A stretch of DNA of 64,000 nucleotides, from NCBI RefSeq assembly GCF_002934685.1, contig NZ_NKHL01000099.1:1-64000 (forward strand), given 5' to 3'. Origin of the DNA: Pseudomonas bohemica (lineage in GTDB: Bacteria > Pseudomonadota > Gammaproteobacteria > Pseudomonadales > Pseudomonadaceae). Below the pieces are notes generated by a model. The model was not told where the DNA came from and did no database searches. It saw only the letters and a program-made list of their open reading frames with translations. Made by a program: the position numbers and the translations under genes. Within the stretch, counting starts at the first letter, position 1; each line of letters opens with the position of its first letter. This document shows, one piece after another, positions 16,732 through 24,546 of the stretch.

Positions 16732-17952
16732 TCACTCAGCCGGCCGCAGCTTGCGCACTTCATCATCCGAAGGCAGCAGCGTATTCCCCGGCTTGAACGT
16801 GTAATCGAGCATCACGCCCGAGCCATCCTTGACCGCCAGCTTGCCGACGTACAACCCCCAGGTGGCCTGATGATCGATCTTGCGGTATTCCAGCGGGCCG
16901 TCCGGGGTGTTCACTTTCAGGCCGCTGAAGGCATCGACCATCGATTCGGAATCGGTCTTGCCACCGGACGCCTTGATCCCCGCAGCGATGGACTGGATCG
17001 CCGAGTAGCCGATGATCGAGCCGAAACGCAGGTTCTCGGTGCCGTACTTGGCGTGGTAGGCGTCGACGAACGCCTTGTGCGCAGGCGTATCGATGCTGTA
17101 CCAGGGGTAGCCTGTGACGGTCCAGTTCGGTGGAATCTCGTCCTTGAGCGGTTCCAGGTATTCAGGCTGCCCAGTGATGATGCTCAGCACCGGCAACTGC
17201 TCACCAAAGAAACTGCGGGTGGTGCCCTCACGAATGAATTTCGCCAGATCTGCGCCGAACAACGCGTTGAACAGCGCATCGGGTTTGGAATCGACCAACG
17301 CCTGCACCACGCTGCCCGCATCGACCTTGCCGAACGGCGGCGCCTGCTCGGTGACGAATTCGACATCCGGCTGACGGGCCTTGAGCAAGGTCTTGAAGGC
17401 GCTGGCCGCGGCCGTGCCGAACTCATAGTTGGGATAGACCAGCGCCCAGCGTTTCTTGTGCAACTTGACCGCTTCGTCAACCAGCGAGGACGTCAGCATG
17501 TAGGTCGACGCGTCGAGGCGATAGGTATAGCGATTGCCCGCGCTCCAGACGATGTTGTCGCTCAGGGCCTCGGTGATCAGCACGAAGCGTTTCTTCTGCC
17601 TGGCATAGTCCGACAGCGCGGTGCCGATGTGCGCATAGAAGGCGCCGGCCAATACGTCCACATGCTCGCGGTTGATCAGGTCTTCGGCCTGGCGGATGGC
17701 GTCGCCGGGGTTGGCATTATCGTCGCGAGTGACCAATTCCAGCTTCTTGCCAGCGACGCCACCCGCTGCATTGATCTGCTCGACTGCCAGCTCCATGCCC
17801 TTTTTATAGCCATCGGTGAAAACCGGCTGCGACTTGTAGCTGTTGATGTCACCGATCTTGATCGTGTCCGCCGACCAGGCAGCGCCGCTGATAACCAACG
17901 CGATCGCTCCCGCCAACAGGCTCGACTTCGTGAAACGTGCACGCATGTTCAT
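16732..17952 (-). CDS. Branched-chain amino-acid-type ABC transporter substrate-binding protein
   Basis: This 406-residue LivK-type (Peripla_BP_6) protein has a signal peptide ending at AAWSA (about residue 26), then DTIKIGDINSYKSQPVFTDG and AVEQINAAGGVAGKKLELV. The ATG at 17952 has a GGAG ribosome site. It is the first transport gene of the operon and has an AATTAATT-rich motif upstream, like the oxygenase genes. Similar proteins bind aromatic acids or amides; the ligand here is unknown. Confidence 0.8.
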   Translation of the reverse strand: MNMRARFTKSSLLAGAIALVISGAAWSADTIKIGDINSYKSQPVFTDGYKKGMELAVEQINAAGGVAGKKLELVTRDDNANPGDAIRQAEDLINREHVDVLAGAFYAHIGTALSDYARQKKRFVLITEALSDNIVWSAGNRYTYRLDASTYMLTSSLVDEAVKLHKKRWALVYPNYEFGTAAASAFKTLLKARQPDVEFVTEQAPPFGKVDAGSVVQALVDSKPDALFNALFGADLAKFIREGTTRSFFGEQLPVLSIITGQPEYLEPLKDEIPPNWTVTGYPWYSIDTPAHKAFVDAYHAKYGTENLRFGSIIGYSAIQSIAAGIKASGGKTDSESMVDAFSGLKVNTPDGPLEYRKIDHQATWGLYVGKLAVKDGSGVMLDYTFKPGNTLLPSDDEVRKLRPAE

Positions 17953-18033
17953 GGTGTTCTCCAAGCTGATCATTTCAAAGGCTTGCACAGCATTAGGGCG
18001 TTCCAGGCTCGGACCACCGTTCTCAAACGGGCA

Positions 18034-18046
18034 GTTAATTAAATTG
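18034..18046. promoter_or_regulatory. AT-rich operator-like site upstream of the transporter operon
   Basis: GTTAATTAAATTG lies 82 bases before the binding-protein start. It matches the TTAATTAA core of the sites at 19371, 21478 and 22438 but shows only one half-site, so it is the weakest of the four. Confidence 0.4.
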
Positions 18047-18089
18047 CAACACGTGTGCCAGACGGCTTGTTTTGGGTTTTGAGGGCCGA

Positions 18090-19325
18090 TCAGGCGGGAA
18101 TTTTCTGCGCCAACGGGAAGCGCCTTTCACACGTGCGGGCGTCGTATTCGTAGACCCAGTTCGCCTGAATCCCCACCGCGTTGGGATTGAGCAACTGGCG
18201 CCAGCGGTAAGCCATGTCGCGCTTGAGCTGCGACCAGGCTGAGGGCAGGTGATACGTTCGGCCGCGCTCGCGGGCCTCCAGTTGAACCCGACTGGTGCGC
18301 GGCAGACGTTCCAGCTCGTAGGCACGCAACGCCTGTTGCAGCTGGCGCGGGCCGTGAAACGCCAGGGACTGGGCCAACACGTAGCCGTCCTCGATCGCCA
18401 TGGCCGCACCTTGGGAAAGAAACGGCAGCATCGGGTGCGCCGCATCACCGAGCAAGGTTGCGTTGCCCTTGGACCAGGTCTGCATCGGATCGCGGTCGAA
18501 CAGTCCCCATTTGTAGATCGCGTCAGGATCAGTGCGCTTGAACAGCTCAATCAGGTTCGGATGCCAACCCTCGAAGCCTGCCAGCAACTCCTGCTGGGTG
18601 CTCTTGGCGTTCCACGATTCCTCGACCCACGCCGGGCTTTCGTTGACCGCCACGATATTCACCATCGACCCGCCTTTGACGTAGTACGTCACCACATGGC
18701 CCTTGGGTCCCATCCAGAAGCTCGAATCGGGGCTGACAAAAGGCAGCGGGTGCTTGTCGACATTGACCAACGCACGCCAGCACATATGGCCGGTGTAATT
18801 GGCCGCTTCCTGGCCCCACAACTGTTCGCGGATCACCGAGCGTACTCCATCGGCGCCAACGATCAGGTCCGCCTCGAACTCGGAACCATCGGCGAACTGC
18901 GCCACGGCGGTATTGGCATGCTGCTGCAAGCCCACGCAGCGGGCACCGAATGCGGCCTGGCCCGGGTTGATATCGCTTGCCAGCGCAGCGTGCAGATCGG
19001 CGCGATGAACATGGTAGAACTGCGCGCCATACAGCGCGGGGGATGACTCTTTCAACGGCGTGCGGAATAACTCTCGTGCGGTCTTCCAGTTACGTCCGAC
19101 CATGGCTTGGGGCAGGAAACCGATCTTCTTCAGCCGATCGTCCAGCCCCAGTTCGCTCAGGACCTTGACCGCGTTTGGGGTCATCTGCACGCCTGCGCCA
19201 ACTTCGCCGAACATCGCTGCGCGTTCGAAAATCTGCGCTTCGATCCCCCGCTGCTCCAGCGCTCGGGCCAAGGTGACGCCACCTATACCGGCGCCAATGA
19301 TGCCGACTCGCAATGTTCTGTCCAT
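18090..19325 (-). CDS. FAD-dependent aromatic hydroxylase (salicylate hydroxylase-like)
   Basis: This 411-residue group A flavoprotein monooxygenase has the N-terminal dinucleotide motif GIIGAGIGGVTLARALEQRG (near residues 8-27), DG motif LIVGADGVRS and the FAD-binding GD motif ATLLGDAAHPMLPFLSQGAA. It resembles salicylate 1-hydroxylase and 3-hydroxybenzoate 6-hydroxylase. The start at 19325 places the Rossmann motif at the usual distance. It is followed by the importer genes and preceded by an AATTAATTAAT site, so it should act in the same pathway as the Rieske oxygenase. The substrate is not identifiable and no ring-cleavage gene is in the window. Confidence 0.8.
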   Translation of the reverse strand: MDRTLRVGIIGAGIGGVTLARALEQRGIEAQIFERAAMFGEVGAGVQMTPNAVKVLSELGLDDRLKKIGFLPQAMVGRNWKTARELFRTPLKESSPALYGAQFYHVHRADLHAALASDINPGQAAFGARCVGLQQHANTAVAQFADGSEFEADLIVGADGVRSVIREQLWGQEAANYTGHMCWRALVNVDKHPLPFVSPDSSFWMGPKGHVVTYYVKGGSMVNIVAVNESPAWVEESWNAKSTQQELLAGFEGWHPNLIELFKRTDPDAIYKWGLFDRDPMQTWSKGNATLLGDAAHPMLPFLSQGAAMAIEDGYVLAQSLAFHGPRQLQQALRAYELERLPRTSRVQLEARERGRTYHLPSAWSQLKRDMAYRWRQLLNPNAVGIQANWVYEYDARTCERRFPLAQKIPA

Positions 19326-19370
19326 GGGTGCTCCTCCGGGCGCACGATCTGAAATCGTCTCGACGCCTCG

Positions 19371-19397
19371 TAATAATTGATCAGCCAATTAATTAAT
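19371..19397. promoter_or_regulatory. AT-rich operator-like site upstream of the FAD hydroxylase
   Basis: TAATAATTGATCAG followed by CCAATTAATTAAT has two AT-rich half-sites in the arrangement seen, on the other strand, at 21478 and 22438. It lies about 46 bases before the hydroxylase start. Confidence 0.55.
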
Positions 19398-19428
19398 GGG
19401 CGAAAAAAACCCTGCTGTTTTTCGGGCG

Positions 19429-20391
19429 CTAAATATCCACCACCAGGCTATCTCCGACGCCCCGTGAACAGCAGATCATCATGCTTTCACTGCGCTGCCG
19501 CTGCCCCGGTGTCAGCACGGTGTCCCGGTGTTCAACCTGCCCGGCGAGGACCTTGACTTCGCACGCGCCACACACCCCCTCCTCGCAGGAATAAGCAACG
19601 TCCACCCCAGCCGCTTCACAAACCTGCAGCAGGCTCAGTTCGGCGGGTACGGTCAGGGTCAGCCCCGAACGCTGCAGACGCACACGGAAGCTGTCGCCAG
19701 GCTGCAGCGCATCGGTGGTGGCGCTGAAGCGTTCGCGATGGGTATTGGCTTCGGGTCGATCGAGAGTCAAGCGGTCAAACTCGTCGACCATACCCTGCGG
19801 GCCACAGCAATACAGCTGCGCGCTGGGGGGCAACGTTGTCAGCACGTCCTTGAGCCGTGGCGGCACCGCGCCGCTGCTGCGGGTGTGGAACAGCCTCACG
19901 TCGTCCTGCCGCTCCCGACACAGCTGGTCATGGAACAGCATGTGTTGCGCGCTGCCGGCCCAGTAGTACAGGGACACCCGACGGCCGCTGGCCTTCAACT
20001 GGCGGTACATGGAGATGATCGGGGTAATCCCGATTCCGCCAGCGAACAGGTGGAACTCGTCATCGCTCGGCACCAGCGGGAAGTGATTGCGCGGCTGCGA
20101 CATCTCATACACGGCCCCCACCACCGACTCGAAATGCAGCTTGCGCGAGCCACCCTTGCCGACTTCCGATAACTGCACGGCGATCTGGTAGCGAGCCGGG
20201 TGCGTGGCAGGCCACAGCAGCGAGTACTGGCGCAGCAGATCGGGGCCCATCACGACATCGACATGGGCGCCAGGCTCGTAAGCGGCCAGGGGCTGGCCGT
20301 CGAGGGCTTCGAAGGTGTAGAGGTTGATGCCCGGCGCACCATATTCGATGGCTTGCAGGCGCACCTTGAACACGCCGTCAGATAACGCCAT
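19429..20391 (-). CDS. Oxygenase reductase, FMN/NAD and C-terminal [2Fe-2S] (VanB/phthalate reductase type)
   Basis: This 320-residue electron-transfer partner of the Rieske oxygenase has an N-terminal flavin-binding barrel with RQYSLLWPA, then GGIGITPIISMYRQL for NAD(P)H binding and YCCGPQGM. The C-terminal plant-type ferredoxin cluster has cysteines in YSCEEGVCGACEV and a final cysteine in MMICCS. The start at 20391 overlaps the end of the oxygenase gene by 14 bases, so the pair is coupled. It shows the full domain set, with no truncation. Confidence 0.85.
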   Translation of the reverse strand: MALSDGVFKVRLQAIEYGAPGINLYTFEALDGQPLAAYEPGAHVDVVMGPDLLRQYSLLWPATHPARYQIAVQLSEVGKGGSRKLHFESVVGAVYEMSQPRNHFPLVPSDDEFHLFAGGIGITPIISMYRQLKASGRRVSLYYWAGSAQHMLFHDQLCRERQDDVRLFHTRSSGAVPPRLKDVLTTLPPSAQLYCCGPQGMVDEFDRLTLDRPEANTHRERFSATTDALQPGDSFRVRLQRSGLTLTVPAELSLLQVCEAAGVDVAYSCEEGVCGACEVKVLAGQVEHRDTVLTPGQRQRSESMMICCSRGVGDSLVVDI

Positions 20392-21436
20392 AGCTGATGC
20401 CCTTGTTGCGCAACCAGGTACGGTAGCGCTGGCCCATGAGATCGGTGCGGTGATGTAGCTCATAGCGCAGCTCGGTGGGAATGCGTTCCGGACGCTGGCT
20501 TTCGACGATGTCGCGGTCCTGACCGAAGACCACATCGGCTCTTGCCCTGACGGCGTCCGGATCAGGGCGCGGGCTGACGTTCATGGCGGCGCACACGCGG
20601 ACGATGCAATTGACTGCATCCAAAGGCTGCACGGTAAACAATGTGGCAAAGGTGTCGGACTTGTCGCTGATGACATTGCCGTCGGCGTCGGAATCCTGGG
20701 TACGTTTGGAGAAGTAGCCCACCAATGGACGGAACGCGTGGTAGGTGTAGAAAGCCACCAAAGGCTTACCCCGTGCATCGCCCCAGGGCTGAAACACCCG
20801 GACCTCGGATGAGCGCAGGCCGGTGTCGACTTCTTCCACGGTGTACGGTTCGAGGCGGTCCGGCTTGTCCATCACGCCATTGAGCCCGGCATGCACGAAC
20901 GGAAAGTGCGAGGCATCGATGAAGTTCTCTACGGCGCGAAACCCGTTGGCGGCGTAGTTGTAAGGGCCGCTGTGGACCTTCATGAACGCCCCATCTTCCC
21001 ACTCCGGGAACAGCGGAATATCCGAGGCGGGTTCACCCAGGCAAGTCCAGACAAACCCATAGCGCTCGACCGCCGCATAAGGGAACGCTCGGGCTTTCTT
21101 CATCGGCTTCTCGTCCGGAGCGGCGGGCATCAGCGTGCACGCGCCGCTGCCGTCGTATTCCCAGCCGTGATACGGACAGACCACCGAGTCGTTCTTGATC
21201 CAGCCCCTGGACAGCCGTGCGCCGCGGTGAATGCACAAATCCTCCCAGACATGAATCTGATCATCGGCGCTGCGCCAGACGATCAATTCACGCTCCAGCA
21301 AGCGAACCGGGTAAATCGTGCCTGCAACGAAATCGCTGCTGTAACCCACGACGTGCCAGTCGTTGAGCAGTACCGGGTCCTGGCACCCGTCCGCGGCGGT
21401 GACGGGTTGATGAGATGAGACGGCTATCAGGTTCAT
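20378..21436 (-). CDS. Rieske non-heme iron aromatic oxygenase, large subunit
   Basis: This 352-residue terminal oxygenase has a Rieske centre with C68-x-H70 and C87-x2-H90 (DLCIHRG, CPYHGW). The mononuclear iron motif is D174-x2-H177-x4-H182 (DASHFPFVH). The C-terminal part is short, as in VanA/phthalate-oxygenase-type single-component oxygenases. The start at 21436 has a strong AAAGGAG site. It is the first gene of an oxygenase-reductase operon and lies next to a TetR regulator with matching AT-rich sites. The reaction is likely hydroxylation or O/N-demethylation of an aromatic acid. Confidence 0.85.
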   Translation of the reverse strand: MNLIAVSSHQPVTAADGCQDPVLLNDWHVVGYSSDFVAGTIYPVRLLERELIVWRSADDQIHVWEDLCIHRGARLSRGWIKNDSVVCPYHGWEYDGSGACTLMPAAPDEKPMKKARAFPYAAVERYGFVWTCLGEPASDIPLFPEWEDGAFMKVHSGPYNYAANGFRAVENFIDASHFPFVHAGLNGVMDKPDRLEPYTVEEVDTGLRSSEVRVFQPWGDARGKPLVAFYTYHAFRPLVGYFSKRTQDSDADGNVISDKSDTFATLFTVQPLDAVNCIVRVCAAMNVSPRPDPDAVRARADVVFGQDRDIVESQRPERIPTELRYELHHRTDLMGQRYRTWLRNKGISYGVI

Positions 21437-21477
21437 CACGACTCCTTTGCGCTTTTGGGTGTAATCACCCAAACACT

Positions 21478-21510
21478 GCAATTAATTAATCAACCTTTTA
21501 ATTAATCGAT
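21478..21510. promoter_or_regulatory. AT-rich double operator-like site upstream of the Rieske oxygenase
   Basis: AATTAATTAATCAAC followed by CTTTTAATTAATCG forms two half-sites about 20 bases apart, 42-74 bases before the oxygenase start. The same layout occurs upstream of the adjacent tetR-type gene. Confidence 0.6.
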
Positions 21511-21648
21511 AGCAGGAGGCGTGCCAAATGCAAAAGATCGTCACATCTAACTGATTCTTATCACTTTTTGGTTTTTTAGCTGGTTCCATGTTTCGTCAGA
21601 CGCGCACCATTGTGGTGAATAACCCCCAATCTGGTGCTCGCCGCTGCC

Positions 21649-22359
21649 TTAACCGCCCTGGGCTGACATACCACCGACCACAAAACTGGTGACCTGTTGA
21701 ATTAGCGACTGCCAGTCGTCGGGGTTGTACTCGCCGTTGGGCAGACGTTCTTCCATGCGGTGGCTATCGGAAAACGCATACAGGTAAGTGCCCACCATCA
21801 ACGTGATCCGCCAGTTGGCGTCCAGCTCGCTCAGCCCCGGCAATGCGTCCTTCAATGCGTCTACATAACGCTGAGTCGAGGAGCCATAGGCTTTGTCGCG
21901 CAGCGCGTAGGAAATATTCGGCGGCTCGGTGTGCAAACGCGCCTGAAGCCGAAGGAAGTGCCTTCCCTGAATGGACGTACGCAACACCACCGTTGGCAAC
22001 AGGAAGGCTTCGACAATCGCTCGAACTGCCGGGGTCTGGCCTTGAGCCTGCAGCGTATCCAGATTTTTCAGACGCTCATCGGAAATGGCGCTGCCGCGAC
22101 GCAGAAACACCTCTTCGAACAGCCCGTATTTGGAGCCGAAATAGTAGCTGATCAGTGCCTGGGTGACTTTGGCGTGCTGCGACACTTCGCGCATCGTCGT
22201 GCCCGCGTAGCCCAGATTGGCGAACAATTCTTCGGCAGCATCGAGAATCTCGTCGCGCAGGTTGCTGGCACCTTCCGGTCGGCCCGGTCCTTTTCTTGCG
22301 GTCTTGCCCTTCCCTGCCGCAGAAACTGCGTTGCCGCGACGGCCGATGATTGTCTGCAT
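21649..22359 (-). CDS. TetR-family transcriptional regulator of the oxygenase locus
   Basis: This 236-residue regulator has a basic N-terminal extension (KGKTARKGPGRPEGASNLRD) before the helix-turn-helix, where TTMREVSQHAKVTQALISYY is the recognition region. The C-terminal two-thirds is a ligand domain with no recognisable family signature. It lies on the same strand just upstream of the Rieske operon, and its own upstream region carries the AT-rich motif, which suggests autoregulation. Being the local repressor of the catabolic and transport genes is inferred. Confidence 0.8.
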   Translation of the reverse strand: MQTIIGRRGNAVSAAGKGKTARKGPGRPEGASNLRDEILDAAEELFANLGYAGTTMREVSQHAKVTQALISYYFGSKYGLFEEVFLRRGSAISDERLKNLDTLQAQGQTPAVRAIVEAFLLPTVVLRTSIQGRHFLRLQARLHTEPPNISYALRDKAYGSSTQRYVDALKDALPGLSELDANWRITLMVGTYLYAFSDSHRMEERLPNGEYNPDDWQSLIQQVTSFVVGGMSAQGG

Positions 22360-22437
22360 GGGTCCACGTTACCTTGAGGTTCCAACATTGATCCCGGCTG
22401 CACGGCAGAACGCTCTACCTCGGCGGAACCGGAAAAA

Positions 22438-22463
22438 CAAATTAATTGATTAGCTCTTTAATT
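22438..22463. promoter_or_regulatory. AT-rich operator-like site upstream of tetR-type gene
   Basis: AAATTAATTGATTAG followed by CTCTTTAATT lies about 80 bases before the regulator start and shares the ATTAATT-GAT-AG core and the half-site spacing of the sites at 19371 and 21478. Confidence 0.5.
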
Positions 22464-22508
22464 TCCAGCAACGATCCTGCCAGCGCTCTTTTGCAGCCTT
22501 GGGAGACT

Positions 22509-23201
22509 TCACGCGCCGGAAAGGCGATTGACGCTGGTGATCCGGCCGTTCCAGATCATTTCGTAGTGGGCGCTTTGGTGGATTGAGATGACATGCCGGG
22601 GGGTCAACAATGCCCAGCAGTGGTTGCCCGGCGAGCGGACAGAGTTGTAACGCAGCCCTGCCAGCGCCTCGTGTTTCAGGGCACTGCCCAGCTGATGCGA
22701 GTGGCTGTAATCGTCAGGGTCGTAGATCGGATGGGAAAGTTCAAGCGCGGTGGCATCGACACTGCCCGCCTCGCGAAAACGACAGGACAGGCTGCGAAAC
22801 ACGAAACGCTCATAGTTCAGTTTGTCTACGCCGGACCAGTAGCGCTGCTGATGGTGTCGCACTTCGGCGATCGCCGTTTCCATCGTATCCGCCAGATACA
22901 ACACGCCGAAAGCGCCATCGCTGAAGCGCGAACCCGACGGGTTGACATGGGTAAACGGCGCGGTGGCATAGGAGCAACCAGGGATGCCGAAAGGAATGTC
23001 CTCGCGAGGAATCAGCTCCAGCCGCCCCACCTCGTTCAATAGCCGCGGATTGGTCATGGCCTGGATCTGGTACAACGTCTCGAACTCCTGCGCATCGGCC
23101 ACATCATTGAACAGATCGATCGGCGGAAATTTGGAATTCACCAGACGATGGGCCTGCTGCTTTTCATCCGCCAGTGCAGGCAGCGCCTTCAGCGTCACCA
23201 T
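22509..23201 (-). CDS. RES-domain toxin
   Basis: This 230-residue protein has the RES fold signature: GSRFSDGAFGVLYLADTMET with AIAEVRHH in the middle, and RYNSVRSPGNHCWAL toward the end, supplying the conserved Arg, Glu and Ser. RES toxins of Xre-RES pairs deplete NAD+. The start overlaps the antitoxin stop by seven bases, the normal order of such operons (antitoxin first). Length is typical and all core motifs appear intact, so it is probably active. Confidence 0.8.
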   Translation of the reverse strand: MVTLKALPALADEKQQAHRLVNSKFPPIDLFNDVADAQEFETLYQIQAMTNPRLLNEVGRLELIPREDIPFGIPGCSYATAPFTHVNPSGSRFSDGAFGVLYLADTMETAIAEVRHHQQRYWSGVDKLNYERFVFRSLSCRFREAGSVDATALELSHPIYDPDDYSHSHQLGSALKHEALAGLRYNSVRSPGNHCWALLTPRHVISIHQSAHYEMIWNGRITSVNRLSGA

Positions 23202-23599
23202 TGTGCGCCTCGCAGCGCGTCGATCCGGCGGAAGGTCTCGTACAGGGAAATCATGTCGCCCTGAGCCATCACCTCCAGAGGCTTTCTGCCGTTGAAGAAC
23301 TCGTTGTGGTTCTCCATGGTCGGGAAGCCGTAGACATTGTCAGGGTTGTCGAAAAGGGTTCGCAGCGTCGCGTGGATGTTCAGGACGAAGCTGATGCGCA
23401 GCGTTTGATCCAGGTCCAGGGCAACAGACCATTGGCTGTCGTCCTGCCTGGCACGGGTATAGGTACTACGGGAAATGCGCAGGATCCGACATGCCTGGTC
23501 GCTCGACGCTTGCCATTTATCCATGACACGCAGGGCCGTGCGCAAACCGACCACGCCTTGGGATCTGGAAAGTTGCGGAGTGTGTAAAGCAAGTGTCAT
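23195..23599 (-). CDS. Xre/MbcA/ParS-type antitoxin
   Basis: This 134-residue antitoxin partners the RES toxin. It has an N-terminal DNA-binding region (SSDQACRILRISRSTYTRAR) and a C-terminal toxin-binding domain of the DUF2384 type (TLFDNPDNVYGFPTMENHNE, FFNGRKPLEVMAQGD). I chose ATG 23599; an ATG at 23611 adds four residues and cannot be excluded. Two TGTAGAC repeats just upstream are a probable autoregulatory operator. Confidence 0.8.
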   Translation of the reverse strand: MTLALHTPQLSRSQGVVGLRTALRVMDKWQASSDQACRILRISRSTYTRARQDDSQWSVALDLDQTLRISFVLNIHATLRTLFDNPDNVYGFPTMENHNEFFNGRKPLEVMAQGDMISLYETFRRIDALRGAQW

Positions 23600-23615
23600 G
23601 GCGGCGCCCATCTGA

Positions 23616-23639
23616 GTCTGTAGACGCCAATGTAGACTA
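23616..23639. promoter_or_regulatory. Probable operator of the Xre-RES operon
   Basis: TGTAGAC occurs at 23619-23625 and again at 23631-23637, one helical turn apart, inside an AGTCT...AGACT inverted repeat immediately upstream of the antitoxin start. The location suits autorepression by the antitoxin. Confidence 0.45.
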
Positions 23640-23664
23640 TATGATCCTGCAGACGCAACCCGCT

Positions 23665-24390
23665 TCAGCGTCGAATCGAGCCCGGATGCTCGGCATCGTC
23701 GCGCACCATCAGCATGATGGCGTCGCGTTTTTCCAACAGGTGATGACGAAGGATGCTGCTCAGGCGCTTGCCGTCGCGAGTTTCCAGCGCGTCGATCATT
23801 TCCTCGTGGTCGTGCAACGCGCGCTCCCATTTCGGCGCCTGCTGGTTGGAAAGAAAGCGCAGCGCCTGAATGCGTCTGTTCAGTGAAAGGTAAACCTGAC
23901 GCAGCGCGGTATTACGCGCGGCCTGGTTGATGAGATCGTGAATGGCGCGGTTGCGTTGGTAGTAACCGGGCAAGTCATTCTGATTCTTGCTCACCACCAT
24001 TGCGTAATGCAGGGCCTTGATCTCGTCGAGTTCTTCGGCGGTGATGCGCTCACAGGCCAACTCCCCGGCAAAGGCTTCTATACCGCTCATCAGTTCGAAG
24101 GTTTCGCGGATTTCCAGCTCCGACATGCGTGCGACCGTGGCGCCGCGGTTAGGGTTGATCTCGATCAGCCCCTCTACCGCAAGGACTTTCAGTGCCTCGC
24201 GCAACGGTGTGCGGGAAATCCCGAGGGTTTCGCACAGCTCCCGCTCGTTGAGCTTCTTGCCAGGGGCAAGAACACCCTCGGTGATGAAGCTGCGCAGGTG
24301 CTCGACGACCACGTCGTGCAGGCGCTGCCGCTCGACCTTGAGCATCGGCCTGGCGGTGCCCTGTTCGGCGACCTCTTCGAAATTTTGCAT
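23665..24390 (-). CDS. GntR-family regulator, FCD/FadR subgroup
   Basis: This 241-residue regulator has a winged helix with NERELCETLGISRTPLREAL (about residues 48-67) and an all-alpha FCD ligand domain whose metal-binding histidines are probably those in NRAIHDLI, LHDHEEM and RHHLLEK. It is divergent from the aminotransferase-MFS pair at 24547-27159. A TTTTGCATNCAA sequence occurs both at its own start and ahead of the aminotransferase, as expected for repression of both promoters. Confidence 0.85.
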   Translation of the reverse strand: MQNFEEVAEQGTARPMLKVERQRLHDVVVEHLRSFITEGVLAPGKKLNERELCETLGISRTPLREALKVLAVEGLIEINPNRGATVARMSELEIRETFELMSGIEAFAGELACERITAEELDEIKALHYAMVVSKNQNDLPGYYQRNRAIHDLINQAARNTALRQVYLSLNRRIQALRFLSNQQAPKWERALHDHEEMIDALETRDGKRLSSILRHHLLEKRDAIMLMVRDDAEHPGSIRR

Positions 24391-24396
24391 ACAAGA
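24382..24396. promoter_or_regulatory. GntR-type operator candidate at the regulator start
   Basis: ATTTTGCATACAAGA overlaps the regulator start codon. The core TTTTGCAT-x-CAA matches the site at 24505, and VanR-type FCD regulators bind similar TTGTATACAA sequences. Confidence 0.45.
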
Positions 24397-24504
24397 TCCT
24401 CTACAGCGGCGTCTGGAAGCCGTCGCCTTATGCTTGAAACACTCATCAGGTGCCGAATATTAGCCCACTTTGAACGTTTGACACAGTGAGGGTGAGTGCT
24501 ACTG

Positions 24505-24521
24505 TATTTTGCATTCAAAAC
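24505..24521. promoter_or_regulatory. GntR-type operator candidate upstream of the aminotransferase
   Basis: TATTTTGCATTCAAAAC lies 26-42 bases before the aminotransferase start and shares TTTTGCAT-x-CAA with the site at the divergent regulator gene. Confidence 0.45.
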
Positions 24522-24546
24522 ACAAAAAACAAAAAGGAGTCACCGT

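Noticed and set aside
18882..18908. A hrp-box-like sequence GGAACC...CCACGGC
   Set aside because: The spacer is only 14 bases, the final A is missing, and it lies inside the FAD hydroxylase gene on the wrong strand.
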